DNA of 64,000 bases. It comes from Dechloromonas sp. GTDB taxonomy: Bacteria; Pseudomonadota; Gammaproteobacteria; Burkholderiales; Rhodocyclaceae. Below, in pieces: positions 19,823-29,457 of this stretch (its first letter is position 1; each line of letters opens with the position of its first letter). Position numbers and translations under genes: made by a program. The stretch lies in assembly GCA_016790815.1 (NCBI GenBank), contig JAEUOG010000013.1:1-64000 (forward strand). The letters run 5' to 3'. The notes beneath the pieces are model-generated. The model did no database searches. It was not told where the DNA came from and worked only from the letters and a program-made list of their open reading frames with translations.

Positions 19823-20866
19823 ATGCTCTATCCCCTTATCCGCAAGTTCTTTTTCGCTCTCGACGCCGAAACCGCCCACGGAATCGGCATGAGTGGCATC
19901 GATTTCATCAACGCCGCCGGCTTTTCCTGCCTGGTCGCGAAAAAGGTCACCGCCTGTCCGGTCGATGTGATGGGCCTGAAGTTCCCGAATCCTGTTGGTT
20001 TGGCTGCCGGTCTCGACAAGAACGGTGACCACATCGATGCCTTGGCCAAGCTCGGCTTCGGATTCATCGAAATCGGCACGATCACGCCGCACCCGCAGGA
20101 TGGCAACCCGAAGCCACGCCTGTTCCGCATCCCCGAGGCGCAGGGCATCATCAACCGGATGGGCTTCAACAATGCCGGGGTCGACAAGCTGCTGGAAAAC
20201 GTCCGCGCAGCCGAATTCCCCAAAAAGGGTGGCATCCTTGGCATCAACATCGGCAAGAACGCAACGACGCCCATCGAGAAGGCGGCTGACGACTACTTGA
20301 TCTGCCTCGACAAGGTGTACAACGACGCCAGCTACGTCACGGTCAACATCTCGTCGCCCAACACCAAGAACCTGCGCGAACTGCAAAAGGACGAGGCGCT
20401 CGACGACCTGCTGTCCCAGCTCAAGGCCAGACAGCTGCAACTGGCCGAACAGCACGGCAAATACGTGCCGATGGCACTCAAGATCGCCCCCGATCTTGAT
20501 GACGAGCAGATCACCGCCATCGCCGACGCGCTGCGTCGTCACCGTTTCGACAGCGTCATCGCCACCAACACCACGCTGTCGCGCGACGGCGTCGAGGGCT
20601 TGCCGAATGCTGCCGAAACGGGCGGACTTTCGGGTAAGCCAGTTTTTGAGAAATCGACCGCCGTGCTGAAAAAACTGTCTGTTGCGCTGGCTGGCGAACT
20701 CCCGATCATCGGCGTCGGCGGCATCATGGGTGGCGAGGACGCTGCCGAGAAAATCCGTGCCGGCGCAAGCCTGGTGCAGTTCTACAGCGGTTTCATCTAC
20801 CGCGGACCTGATCTGGTCAGCGAGGTGGCAGAAACGTTGGCCAATGTCATGCGGAAGGCCCGCTAA
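19823..20866 (+). CDS. pyrD: Dihydroorotate dehydrogenase, class 2 (quinone-dependent)
   Basis: 347 residues. It oxidises dihydroorotate to orotate in pyrimidine synthesis, passing electrons to quinone at the inner membrane. An N-terminal amphipathic extension ([19 protein letters not shown]) marks class 2; FMN-binding and substrate loops include [19 protein letters not shown] and [14 protein letters not shown], with Ser as catalytic base. ATG 19823 matches the family start; the longer frame from 19715 does not. Confidence 0.95.
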   Translation: MLYPLIRKFFFALDAETAHGIGMSGIDFINAAGFSCLVAKKVTACPVDVMGLKFPNPVGLAAGLDKNGDHIDALAKLGFGFIEIGTITPHPQDGNPKPRLFRIPEAQGIINRMGFNNAGVDKLLENVRAAEFPKKGGILGINIGKNATTPIEKAADDYLICLDKVYNDASYVTVNISSPNTKNLRELQKDEALDDLLSQLKARQLQLAEQHGKYVPMALKIAPDLDDEQITAIADALRRHRFDSVIATNTTLSRDGVEGLPNAAETGGLSGKPVFEKSTAVLKKLSVALAGELPIIGVGGIMGGEDAAEKIRAGASLVQFYSGFIYRGPDLVSEVAETLANVMRKAR

Positions 20867-20885
20867 AGCCACAAGCAGCGCGCGG

Positions 20886-20914
20886 TTGTTTGCACTGCAG
20901 CAAAGTCCGATAAT
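20886..20914 (+). promoter_or_regulatory. Possible promoter for the rnf operon
   Basis: TTGTTT (20886-20891) and GATAAT (20909-20914) with a 17-bp spacer lie in the 72-bp gap between pyrD and rnfA. The -10 is a 5 of 6 match; the -35 is weak. No good Shine-Dalgarno sequence precedes rnfA. Confidence 0.45.
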
Positions 20915-20938
20915 ACGCGCGTCAGGTTTGCCCAATTT

Positions 20939-21523
20939 ATGAGCCACTACTTATTCATCCTCGTCGGCGCGGTGCTGGTCAACAACGTCGTGCTGGTGAA
21001 GATCCTCGGTCTTTGCCCCTTCATGGGCGTTTCCAAGAAACTGGAAACCGCCTATGGCATGGGCGCCGCCACAACATTTGTGCTGACCATGGCAACCGGC
21101 GCCAGCTACATCATCGACCATTACCTGTTGATCCCGTTCGGGCTGGAATACCTGCGTACGCTGTCCTTCATCGTCACCATCGCAGCCATTGTCCAGCTTA
21201 CCGAAATGGTCATTGCCAAGACTTCGCCAACGCTGCAGCAGACGCTGGGCATCTACCTGCCGCTGATCACCACCAACTGCGCCGTGCTCGGCGTCCCACT
21301 GCTCAATATCGCCAACGGCTACAATTTCGTCGAATCGCTGCTGTTCGGAGCCGGCAGCGCCTTTGGTTTCTCGCTGGTTTTGATCCTTTTCGCCGGTATC
21401 CGCGAACGTATCGAAGGGGCCGACGTCCCCATTCATTTCCGTGGCGCAGCCATCGCAATGGTGACCGCCGGCCTCATGGCACTGGCTTTCATGGGCTTCG
21501 CCGGCCTGGACAAGTACCAGTAA
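20939..21523 (+). CDS. rnfA: Electron transport complex subunit RnfA
   Basis: 194 residues, six membrane helices, with the conserved N-terminal [19 protein letters not shown]. RnfA is an integral subunit of the Rnf ferredoxin:NAD+ oxidoreductase (Na+ or H+ pumping) and binds an intramembrane iron-sulfur cluster with RnfE through its Cys. It is the first gene of a complete rnfABCDGE operon. Confidence 0.95.
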   Translation: MSHYLFILVGAVLVNNVVLVKILGLCPFMGVSKKLETAYGMGAATTFVLTMATGASYIIDHYLLIPFGLEYLRTLSFIVTIAAIVQLTEMVIAKTSPTLQQTLGIYLPLITTNCAVLGVPLLNIANGYNFVESLLFGAGSAFGFSLVLILFAGIRERIEGADVPIHFRGAAIAMVTAGLMALAFMGFAGLDKYQ

Positions 21524-22101
21524 TGGATATTCTTCTCGCCATCGCCATCATGGCCCTCGGGGCTGTCGTTCTCGGGGCTGCCCTCGGTTTCGCCGCCATC
21601 AAGTTCAAGGTCGAGGGCGACCCGCTGGTCGAAAAGATCGAGGCCATCCTGCCACAGACCCAGTGCGGCCAGTGCGGCTTTCCAGGCTGCAAACCCTATG
21701 CCGAAGCCATCGTCAATGGCGAAGAAATCAACAAGTGCCCGCCAGGCGGGACCGAAGGCGTGCAGCGCCTCGCCGACCTTCTCGGACGCGAAGTCAAGCC
21801 GCTCGATGCCGAGGAAAAACCGAAGTCGGTCGCCATCATCGACGAGAACACCTGCATCGGCTGCACGCTGTGCATCCAGGCCTGCCCGGTCGATGCCATC
21901 GTCGGCGCCGCCAAGCAGATGCACACCATCATCGGCCAGCAATGTACCGGCTGCGAACTATGCCTGCCGCCCTGCCCGGTCGAATGCATCCACATGGAAG
22001 TCATCCAGGAAACCATCGACAACTGGAAGTGGAAGTATCCGGTCGTCGAGATGAGGGTTGAAACGACTGACAAGGCCGCGCCGATGAAGGAAGCTGCCTG
22101 A
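21523..22101 (+). CDS. rnfB: Electron transport complex subunit RnfB
   Basis: 192 residues starting inside the rnfA stop (TAATG). An N-terminal membrane helix (1-25) is followed by the CGQCGFPGC four-Cys cluster motif and KCPPGG, then two 4Fe-4S ferredoxin motifs, [12 protein letters not shown] and [12 protein letters not shown]. It is the ferredoxin-facing electron entry of Rnf. Confidence 0.95.
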   Translation: MDILLAIAIMALGAVVLGAALGFAAIKFKVEGDPLVEKIEAILPQTQCGQCGFPGCKPYAEAIVNGEEINKCPPGGTEGVQRLADLLGREVKPLDAEEKPKSVAIIDENTCIGCTLCIQACPVDAIVGAAKQMHTIIGQQCTGCELCLPPCPVECIHMEVIQETIDNWKWKYPVVEMRVETTDKAAPMKEAA

Positions 22102-23858
22102 TGCTGATGAATCTGTTCAAGTTCAAGGGTGGCGTCAAGCCACCGAGCAACAAGCTGCAATCGAACCATCTGCCCATTGCCCAGGCACCGATGCCATCGC
22201 GTCTGGTCGTGCCCTTGCACCAGAGCATCGGCGGCACGCCGCAGCCAATCGTCGCAGCCGGCGATCATGTTCTCAAGGGCCAGAAAATCGGCGAGGCTGA
22301 CGGCTGGATTTCCGCCGCCGTTCATGCACCGACCTCGGGCACCGTGCTCGAGGTAGCGATGCATGTCCGCCCCCATCCGTCCGGCCTCGACTCGCTGTGT
22401 GTGGTCATCGAACCCGACGGCAAGGACGAGTGGATCACCCGCACACCCATCGATCACAAGGCGGCAGCGCCGGCTGACGTTTTCCATCACCTGCAGCAAT
22501 GCGGCATCGTCGGCCTCGGCGGCGCCGGCTTCCCGGCCCACGGCAAGCTGACGCCGTCCAAGGGCGTGGCGATGGATGAGTTGATCATCAACGGCGCCGA
22601 GTGCGAACCTTTCATCACCTGCGACGACCTGCTCATGCGCGAACGCGCCGATGAAGTCGTGCGCGGCATTGCCGTTTTCCGCGACCTGCTGCAACCGAAA
22701 AGGGTGCTGATCGGCATCGAGGACAACAAGCCGGAAGCCATCGCCGCCATGCAGGCTGCGGTCGACGCCCAGAACGAGCCGTTTTCCGTCGTTGCCGTGC
22801 CGACGCTTTACCCGGCCGGCGGCGCCAAGCAACTGATCCGCGTGCTGACCGGCAAGGAAGTTCCCGGCTCGATGCGCTCGACCGCCGACATGGGCGTTCA
22901 GGTCTTCAATGTCGGCACGGCCTACAGCGCCTGGCGTGCCGTCGCCCACGGCGAGCCGCTGATCTCGCGCATCCTGACCATCACCGGCAATGTCCACGCA
23001 CCGCGCAATTACGAAGTGCTGATCGGCACACCGATGGGCGAACTGCTCGCCCTCGCCCAGCCGCACCCGGACACCGACGGCATTCTGATGGGTGGCCCGA
23101 TGATGGGCTTCCTGGTGCCCAACCCGCAGGTACCGGTGGTCAAGACGACCAACTGCCTGATCGCCCACGACGACCGGCTGTTCCCGCCCAAGGCGCCGGA
23201 AATGCCATGCATCCGCTGCGGCTCGTGCGCACAGGTATGTCCGCACGAACTGCAGCCGTTCGAGATGTACTGGTTCTCGCGCGCCAAGAATTTCGGCAAG
23301 ACGCAGGAATACAACATCTTCGACTGCATCGAATGCGGTTGCTGCTCCTACGTCTGCCCGTCGCGCATCCCGCTGGTCCAGTATTTCCGCTTTGCCAAGA
23401 GCGAGATATGGGCACGCGAACGTGAAAAAAACGCGGCCGACGCCGCCAAGTCCCGCTTCGAGTTCAAGCAAGTGCGCGAAGAACGCGAGAAGGCCGAAAA
23501 GGCTGAAAAGCTGGCCAAGGCCGCCGCCGCGCAGGCAGCGAAAAAGGCGGCCGAAGCTGCAGCCGCGGCCAATACAGAAAACGCTACCGCGCCAACTGCC
23601 GAGACTGTAACCACACCGGCCGTTGCTGACCCAGCGGCAGCTGCGGTCAACCCGGAAAAAGAGGCGAAACGCGCCACCATCGAAGCCGCCATGGCCCGTG
23701 CCAAGGCGCAGCGCGAAGCCGTTCAGCCCAAGAACACCGAAAGCCTGACGCCCGAGCAGCAGAAGGCTGCCGCCGAAATCGAGGCACGCCGCGTAGCCGC
23801 CCACCTGATAGAGCCCGAGCCGGTCGCCTCCGCACCGGCCAGCGAGAAACCCGAGTAA
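22101..23858 (+). CDS. rnfC: Electron transport complex subunit RnfC
   Basis: 585 residues. It has the NADH/FMN-binding domain (GLGGAGFPAHGKL glycine-rich loop, NGAECEPFIT) and two 4Fe-4S motifs, CIRCGSCAQVCP and CIECGCCSYVCP. From about residue 440 an Ala/Lys/Glu-rich, probably helical and disordered tail of ~145 residues follows, longer than the catalytic core needs and typical of gammaproteobacterial and betaproteobacterial RnfC. ATG overlaps the rnfB stop. Confidence 0.95.
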   Translation: MLMNLFKFKGGVKPPSNKLQSNHLPIAQAPMPSRLVVPLHQSIGGTPQPIVAAGDHVLKGQKIGEADGWISAAVHAPTSGTVLEVAMHVRPHPSGLDSLCVVIEPDGKDEWITRTPIDHKAAAPADVFHHLQQCGIVGLGGAGFPAHGKLTPSKGVAMDELIINGAECEPFITCDDLLMRERADEVVRGIAVFRDLLQPKRVLIGIEDNKPEAIAAMQAAVDAQNEPFSVVAVPTLYPAGGAKQLIRVLTGKEVPGSMRSTADMGVQVFNVGTAYSAWRAVAHGEPLISRILTITGNVHAPRNYEVLIGTPMGELLALAQPHPDTDGILMGGPMMGFLVPNPQVPVVKTTNCLIAHDDRLFPPKAPEMPCIRCGSCAQVCPHELQPFEMYWFSRAKNFGKTQEYNIFDCIECGCCSYVCPSRIPLVQYFRFAKSEIWAREREKNAADAAKSRFEFKQVREEREKAEKAEKLAKAAAAQAAKKAAEAAAAANTENATAPTAETVTTPAVADPAAAAVNPEKEAKRATIEAAMARAKAQREAVQPKNTESLTPEQQKAAAEIEARRVAAHLIEPEPVASAPASEKPE

Positions 23859-24874
23859 TGTTCGCCCCCGCCCCCTTCCTTCTTAAAGACGTCAGCGTCA
23901 GCCAGGTCATGATCCAGGTCTGCGTCGCGCTGATTCCGGGCATCGCCGCCTATGCCAGCCTCGTCGGCCCGGCGATCCTGGTTCAGATCGTCGTTGCAAC
24001 GCTCTCCGCATTGCTGGCCGAAGCCGCCATGTTGAAGCTGCGCGGCAAATCCATGGCCATGTTCCTGACCGATGGCTCTGCCATCGTCACCGCCTGGCTC
24101 ATCGCCCTGACTTTCCCGCCGTTGGCACCTTGGTGGCTTGTAGCCACCGGCACCGTCTTTGCCATCATCGTCGCCAAGCACCTGTATGGCGGACTGGGCC
24201 AGAACCCGTTCAACCCGGCGATGGTCGCCTTCGCCGTCTGCATCGTCGCATTTCCGGCCCTGATGTCGCAGTGGCCCAGCGTCGGGCTGCAACTGGGACT
24301 GATCGAGCAGATGAACATCATTCTGGGCTGGGCGCCGCGTGTCGATGCGCTGTCCGGCGCCACCCCGCTCGATGCCATGAAAACGGCGCTCAAGCTGGGT
24401 GAAGGCGGTTTCGATGTCACTGCGCTGCTCGCCAATCAGGACATCTACGGCAACTTCGCCGGTCGCGGCTGGGAATGGGTAGCGTCCGGCTACCTGCTCG
24501 GCGGCCTCTGGCTGTGGCAGCGCAAACTGATCACCTGGCACGTGCCGGTGTCCTTCATTGCATCCATGAGCGTGCTCTCCGGCGCCCTGTGGCTCTACAG
24601 CCCTAGCCAGTTCGCCAGCCCGCTCTTCCACTTGCTCTCCGGTGGCGCCATGCTCGGTGCCTTCTTCATCGCCACCGACCCGGTTTCCGGCTGCACGACA
24701 CCGCGTGGCAAGTTGATCTTCGGTGCCGGCGCCGGCCTGCTTGCCTACATCATTCGTGTTTTCGGCGGCTATCCCGATGGCGTCGCCTTCGCGGTGCTTC
24801 TCATGAACCTCTCGGCCCCGCTCATCGACCTGCTGACGCAGCCGCCGGTTTTCGGCATGAAGGACAAGGCATGA
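23858..24874 (+). CDS. rnfD: Electron transport complex subunit RnfD
   Basis: 338 residues with about nine to ten membrane helices. The covalent-FMN motif SGATPLD is at about 166-172 (FMN attached through the Thr), and GCTTPRGKLIFGAGAG near the end is conserved. One-base overlap with the rnfC stop and a 4-bp overlap with rnfG. Confidence 0.94.
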   Translation: MFAPAPFLLKDVSVSQVMIQVCVALIPGIAAYASLVGPAILVQIVVATLSALLAEAAMLKLRGKSMAMFLTDGSAIVTAWLIALTFPPLAPWWLVATGTVFAIIVAKHLYGGLGQNPFNPAMVAFAVCIVAFPALMSQWPSVGLQLGLIEQMNIILGWAPRVDALSGATPLDAMKTALKLGEGGFDVTALLANQDIYGNFAGRGWEWVASGYLLGGLWLWQRKLITWHVPVSFIASMSVLSGALWLYSPSQFASPLFHLLSGGAMLGAFFIATDPVSGCTTPRGKLIFGAGAGLLAYIIRVFGGYPDGVAFAVLLMNLSAPLIDLLTQPPVFGMKDKA

Positions 24875-25536
24875 CCAGCGCGCCAAAGGAATACACAGCG
24901 CCCGTCATGGCCGTCCGCACGGCGATCACGCTGTTCGTCTTTGTCTCCATTTTCACCGGCCTGCTCTCTGCTGCTTACCTATGGACCAAGCCCGCCATCG
25001 ACGCCTCGGCCGTTCAAGAGAAGATGAAGCTGGTAGACGAGGTACTGCCGAGCAGCGAGTACGACAACGCCCTGCTTAGCGACACCTTCGCACTACCGGC
25101 AACACCGGAGCTGACGCTGACCGACCCGACCTTGCTCTACCGCGCCCGCAAGAACGGCCAGCCCGTCGCGCTGATTTTCGAGGCTGTCGCCCCCGATGGT
25201 TATGCCGGCAAGATCCGCCTGATCATGGCGGTCCGCGCCAATGGCGAGGTCGCAGGCGTACGCGTGACGCAACACAAGGAAACGCCGGGTCTGGGCGATT
25301 ACGTCGAGGTCAAGAAGGACAAGAACAAGGCCCGACCGTGGATCACCCAATTCAATGGCTTGTCGCTGGCCCAGGTGACAGCCAAGGAGTGGAAGGTCAA
25401 GAAGGACGGCGGCCGCATCGACTACTACGCTGGTGCGACCGTCACCCCGCGCGCCGTAGCCAAAGCCGCGCTCAAGGCCGCACAATGGGCCGAGGCCAAT
25501 CGTGACCGCCTGTTCGCCGAAGGAGCCGCCAAATGA
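24871..25536 (+). CDS. rnfG: Electron transport complex subunit RnfG
   Basis: 221 residues. One N-terminal membrane helix (about 15-37) and a periplasmic FMN_bind domain. The covalent flavin site reads YYAGATVTPRAV: the flavin-bearing Thr is present, but the usual Ser/Thr at the first position of S/T-G-A-T is Ala. Overlaps rnfD (ATGA) and rnfE. Confidence 0.93.
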   Translation: MTSAPKEYTAPVMAVRTAITLFVFVSIFTGLLSAAYLWTKPAIDASAVQEKMKLVDEVLPSSEYDNALLSDTFALPATPELTLTDPTLLYRARKNGQPVALIFEAVAPDGYAGKIRLIMAVRANGEVAGVRVTQHKETPGLGDYVEVKKDKNKARPWITQFNGLSLAQVTAKEWKVKKDGGRIDYYAGATVTPRAVAKAALKAAQWAEANRDRLFAEGAAK

Positions 25537-26222
25537 TCACGCGTGACGAACTCAGAACCATCGCCGACAACGGCATCTGGAAGCAGAACACCTCCATCGT
25601 CCAGATTCTCGGCCTGTGCCCGCTGCTCGCCGTCACTACCAATGCCGTCAATGGCATCATGCTGTCGCTGGCCACGATCATCGTCATGGCCATCTCGGGC
25701 TTTGCGGTGGCCTCGCTGCGCAACCTGATTCCACATGAAATCCGCATACCGGTCTTCATCCTGATCGTCGCCGCCCTAGTCACCGTCGTCGACCTGCTGT
25801 TCAACGCCAACCTGCACGAGTTGTACCTGGTGCTCGGCATCTTCATTCCGCTCATCGTCACCAACTGCATTGTGCTGGCCCGCGTCGAAGCCTTTGCCGC
25901 CAAGAATGCGCCCGCCCAGGCCAGTCTTGATGGCGTTTTCATGGGCATCGGCATGCTTTGGACGCTGGCCGTGCTTGGCGCCATACGTGAGTTTCTCGGC
26001 AACGGCACAATCCTCGGCGGCATCGACATGGTTTTCCCGAGCTTGCAGCCGATCCAGGTATTGCCGGAGAGCTACCCCGGCTTCCTGCTCGCCCTGCTGC
26101 CTCCCGGCGCCTTCATCCTGCTTGGCTGCATGATCGCGTGGAAGAACTGGATAGAGGCACGCGCCGCCGAGCGCAACAAGCAGAAGCCGCCCGCCCCGGT
26201 CGCCACCGTCGGCTGCCACTGA
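25533..26222 (+). CDS. rnfE: Electron transport complex subunit RnfE
   Basis: 229 residues, six membrane helices, paralogous to RnfA (QILGLCPLLAVTTNAVNGI conserved block near residues 27-45). The C-terminal end has an extra polar tail of about 25 residues. Last gene of the Rnf operon, overlapping rnfG by 4 bp. Confidence 0.94.
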   Translation: MITRDELRTIADNGIWKQNTSIVQILGLCPLLAVTTNAVNGIMLSLATIIVMAISGFAVASLRNLIPHEIRIPVFILIVAALVTVVDLLFNANLHELYLVLGIFIPLIVTNCIVLARVEAFAAKNAPAQASLDGVFMGIGMLWTLAVLGAIREFLGNGTILGGIDMVFPSLQPIQVLPESYPGFLLALLPPGAFILLGCMIAWKNWIEARAAERNKQKPPAPVATVGCH

Positions 26223-26263
26223 CCAACATAGGCCGCCCCTTGCGGGCCTGATGAACCGCCCGC

Positions 26264-27337
26264 ATGCGCATCGAATCCATCCGCCAGTCCCTGGTTGCAA
26301 CCGGCGCCAAGGATTGCCACGTCGACCGCGTCATGCGCGCCTGGGCGCAGGGCAAACCGCTCGACGCCGGGCCGCGCAGCCATCCGCCGGAGACCTTCCT
26401 GCCCCTGGCCCTGCGCAATGCGCTGCCCGGGCTGAACGATGAACTCTCGGCTCTGGCCCGCGTCCGCTCCGAACATCCGGGAGAGGATGGGTCATCACGC
26501 CTGCTCGTCGAACTGGCTGACGGCCAGACCGTCGAAAGCGTTCTCCTGCCGCGCGACGGCCTCTGCATTTCAACGCAGATCGGCTGCGCCGTCGGCTGCA
26601 CCTTCTGCATGACGGGCCGCGACGGCCTGCTCCGCCAGGTCAGCAGTGGTGAGATGGTGGCCCAGGTCATTCTCGGTCGCGCCCGGCGCAAGGTGACACG
26701 CGTTGTTTTCATGGGCATGGGCGAACCGTCGCACAACATCGACAACGTACTCGAAGCGATTGACCTGCTCGGCACGGCAGGCGGCATAGGCCACAAGAAT
26801 CTGGTTTTCTCGACGGTTGGCGATTTGCGCGTTTTCGAGCGTCTACCGCAGGAAACCGTCAAACCGGCGCTGGCCATTTCACTGCATTCGACGCGCGCCG
26901 AACTGCGCGCCGAGCTGCTGCCCAAGGCTGCCCGGATCGACCCGGCCGAACTGGTTGAACTGGCCGAGCAATACGCCCGAACGACTAGCTATCCGATCCA
27001 GTACCAATGGACGCTGCTTGAGGGCATCAACGACAGCTTCGCGGAAATGGACGGTATCGTTCGCCTGCTCACTGGCAAGTACGCAATCATGAACCTGATT
27101 CCGTACAACGTTACTGCTGCACTGGCCTATCGCCGGCCAGCGGTGGAGCGCATCACCGAACTGACCCGTTATCTGCACGCCCAGGGCATCCGGACGACCG
27201 TACGCAATTCGGCCGGGCAGGATGTCGATGGTGGTTGCGGCCAATTGCGTGCCCGCGAGGGCGCCAGCCCGCTTCTACGGTCAACCCGAAAAATTGCCCA
27301 AAAACGGAATGCGCCGGAAGCGGATTCAGCCGTCTGA
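26264..27337 (+). CDS. RlmN/Cfr-family radical SAM RNA methyltransferase paralogue
   Basis: 357 residues. The radical SAM cluster motif CAVGCTFC (about 105-112) sits in the family context, with MGMGEPSHN, ISLHSTRAELR and the C-terminal VDGGCGQLR containing the second catalytic Cys of RlmN/Cfr enzymes that methylate adenine in 23S rRNA. The N-terminal domain is shorter and different from housekeeping RlmN, and the neighbours are not the usual ndk/hisS/ispG set, so I call it a paralogue. The last ~20 residues, after the conserved core, are encoded by a copy of the dispersed repeat. The stop overlaps the convergent diguanylate cyclase by 12 bp. Confidence 0.82.
   Translation: MRIESIRQSLVATGAKDCHVDRVMRAWAQGKPLDAGPRSHPPETFLPLALRNALPGLNDELSALARVRSEHPGEDGSSRLLVELADGQTVESVLLPRDGLCISTQIGCAVGCTFCMTGRDGLLRQVSSGEMVAQVILGRARRKVTRVVFMGMGEPSHNIDNVLEAIDLLGTAGGIGHKNLVFSTVGDLRVFERLPQETVKPALAISLHSTRAELRAELLPKAARIDPAELVELAEQYARTTSYPIQYQWTLLEGINDSFAEMDGIVRLLTGKYAIMNLIPYNVTAALAYRRPAVERITELTRYLHAQGIRTTVRNSAGQDVDGGCGQLRAREGASPLLRSTRKIAQKRNAPEADSAV
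27275..27310 (-). repeat. Dispersed ~36-nt repeat, copy I (in the 3' end of a coding sequence)
   Basis: Reads CTACGGTCAACCCG, an A run, then CCCAAAAACGGAAT on the plus strand. It encodes part of the C-terminal tail of the RlmN-like protein, suggesting that insertion replaced or extended the original gene end. Confidence 0.7.
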
Positions 27338-28735
27338 ATCCTCGAGCACGACACAGTTCTTGCCACGCTCCTTGGCCACATAGCAGGCGTTGTCAGCACG
27401 ACGAATCAGCGTATTTTCCGTGTCAGTGAGTACATGCTGTGAAACACCAATGCTGATCGTGCAACGAATGATCTCGCCATTCGCCATGAGTGTCTCCTGA
27501 GCTTCAAACAGGCTGCGTAGCCGTTCGGCCAGTGCCACGGCAGCAGACGACTCGGTTTCCGGGAGCAGCACGACAAATTCCTCACCGCCATAACGGAAGG
27601 CACTGTCCGAACGACGCAGACACGCCTGAATCACCTGCGCCAGCGTCTGCAAAACCTTGTCGCCTTCCAGATGGCCATAACAGTCGTTAACCCGCTTGAA
27701 ATTGTCGCAGTCGATCACCAGCAGCGACAGCTCCCGGCCATAGCGCGTTGCCCGCTCCAATTCTCCGGGCAGCCGTTCCCGCAGATAACGCGGGTTATAC
27801 AAGCCGGTCAATGAATCGGTCTGGCTCAGGCAGCGATAGCGCTCCTCGCTTTCGCGCAATGCCTGCTCGGCCCGGTGCCGCTCGCTGACATCCTGCAGCG
27901 TTTCGATGGCACCGACAACCTCGCCCTTGCTGTTGCGTAAAGGCGCTGCGGTGAAAAACAACCAGCGACCGCTTTCGCCGAAATGGGGGAAGAAATCCTC
28001 CGCTTCATAGCCACCAGGAATCAGCAGCGATGGCCGGAAACGTCCGTGATAAAGACGGTCAACCGCATTCTCATTCGCGTCATCAAGGACCAGATCAGCC
28101 ATGATCGGGCGCTTCGACGGATAAAATGCCTTCCACTGGCCATCAGTGCCGATGACATCGCGCGCCAGCGTGCCGGTCATGGCCTCGCAGGCGCGGTTCC
28201 AGTGCGTGACGTGATGTCCCGCATCGATTACCAGCGTCGCCACCGACGACCCATCGACAATCTGCGCCAGATAGGCCTCGCTCTCCCGCAACGCCGCTTC
28301 GGTGCGCCGCCGCTCGGTCACGTCCTGCAGGGTCTCGATGGCGCCGACGATCTTGCCTTCGGCATTTCGAATGGGTGCGGCTGAAAAAAACAGCCAGCGG
28401 CCAACATTTCCGCAAGCTGGGAAAAAATCCTCTGCTTCGTAAACAGCGTCCTCCGGCACCAGCCGCCGGAACTTCCCCGGGTAATACCGCTCGACCACCT
28501 CATCGGGCGCGTTGTCTACGACCAGATCAGCCAGGGTCGGCCGGGCAGCACGGTAAAAGGCGCGCCACTGCTCCACACTGCCGACGATCTGCTCGGCCTG
28601 AATACCGGTCAACGCTGCACATGCCGGATTCCAGTGGGTTACCCGATGCTGCGCATCGATGATGAACGTTGCCACCGGATTTCCGGCCAACCACTGGCTA
28701 AGCGCATCGAGGCTGCCCTCTGTTGAAAACGGCAT
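27326..28735 (-). CDS. Diguanylate cyclase with two near-identical PAS domains
   Basis: 469 residues, no membrane segment. Two PAS domains (about 8-145 and 150-290) repeat the same sequence pattern, each ending in GAIETLQDV(T/S)ER. A GGDEF domain follows, with active-site RYGGEEF and an RRSD inhibitory I-site five residues before it. It should make cyclic di-GMP from GTP, with product inhibition. The PAS ligand is unknown. Divergent from nth. Confidence 0.9.
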   Translation of the reverse strand: MPFSTEGSLDALSQWLAGNPVATFIIDAQHRVTHWNPACAALTGIQAEQIVGSVEQWRAFYRAARPTLADLVVDNAPDEVVERYYPGKFRRLVPEDAVYEAEDFFPACGNVGRWLFFSAAPIRNAEGKIVGAIETLQDVTERRRTEAALRESEAYLAQIVDGSSVATLVIDAGHHVTHWNRACEAMTGTLARDVIGTDGQWKAFYPSKRPIMADLVLDDANENAVDRLYHGRFRPSLLIPGGYEAEDFFPHFGESGRWLFFTAAPLRNSKGEVVGAIETLQDVSERHRAEQALRESEERYRCLSQTDSLTGLYNPRYLRERLPGELERATRYGRELSLLVIDCDNFKRVNDCYGHLEGDKVLQTLAQVIQACLRRSDSAFRYGGEEFVVLLPETESSAAVALAERLRSLFEAQETLMANGEIIRCTISIGVSQHVLTDTENTLIRRADNACYVAKERGKNCVVLEDSDG

Positions 28736-28824
28736 CTTTTTCTGCCTTCCCTGTCAGGTAGAATTGGTTTTTTGACAATATGGCGCATCGCGCAGCGCCT
28801 GACAATCCACCTTCGCCCTGTACA

Positions 28825-29457
28825 GTGAAAAAAGCCGACATCGAGCTGTTCTACAGCCGCCTGCGCGACGCCAACCCGGCGCCAACTACCGAACTGCAAT
28901 ACGCCACGCCATTCCAATTGCTGATCGCGGTCATCCTGTCGGCACAAGCCACTGACGTCGGCGTGAACAAGGCAACGGCCCGGCTCTACCCGATCGCCCC
29001 AACGCCGTCCGCCATGCTCGCGCTCGGAGAGGTAGGCCTGACCGATTACATCAAGACCATCGGCCTGTACAGGACCAAGGCAAAAAACGTCATCGCCACC
29101 TGCCGCATGCTGCTCGAACTGCACGACGGCGAGGTGCCTGACGACCGCGCCTCGCTCGAAGCCCTTCCCGGCGTCGGCCGCAAGACAGCCAATGTCGTTC
29201 TCAACACGGCCTTCGGCCAGCCGACCATTGCCGTCGACACGCACATCTTTCGCCTCGGCAACCGCACCGGTCTGGCACCCGGCAAGACAGTCGAGGACGT
29301 CGAAAAGAAACTGATCAAGGTGACACCCGACGAATTCAAGAAAGACGCCCACCACTGGCTTATCCTCCACGGCCGCTACGTCTGCAAGGCGCGCAAGCCG
29401 GACTGCGGCCATTGCGTCGTGCTCGACCTGTGCGCTTTCAAGAACAAGAGCGTATGA
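28825..29457 (+). CDS. nth: Endonuclease III
   Basis: 210 residues from GTG 28825, which gives the canonical N-terminus; an ATG at 28780 would add 15 residues without family support. The helix-hairpin-helix (LPGVGRKTANVVL), the catalytic Lys in the same region, catalytic Asp in AVDTHIFR, and the C-terminal 4Fe-4S motif C-x6-C-x2-C-x5-C (from VCKARKPDCGHC) are intact. It removes oxidised pyrimidines in base-excision repair. Overlaps the next gene by 4 bp. Confidence 0.94.
   Translation: MKKADIELFYSRLRDANPAPTTELQYATPFQLLIAVILSAQATDVGVNKATARLYPIAPTPSAMLALGEVGLTDYIKTIGLYRTKAKNVIATCRMLLELHDGEVPDDRASLEALPGVGRKTANVVLNTAFGQPTIAVDTHIFRLGNRTGLAPGKTVEDVEKKLIKVTPDEFKKDAHHWLILHGRYVCKARKPDCGHCVVLDLCAFKNKSV

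Noticed and set aside
23641..23670. Repeat-like CTGCGGTCAACCCGGAAAAA in the RnfC tail
   Set aside because: The second half does not match and the low-complexity Ala/Lys/Glu codons can produce it by chance.
28052..28070. CGGTCAACCGC resembling the repeat core in the diguanylate cyclase
   Set aside because: No T run, GGCC or TTTCA end is adjacent; it codes conserved PAS sequence.
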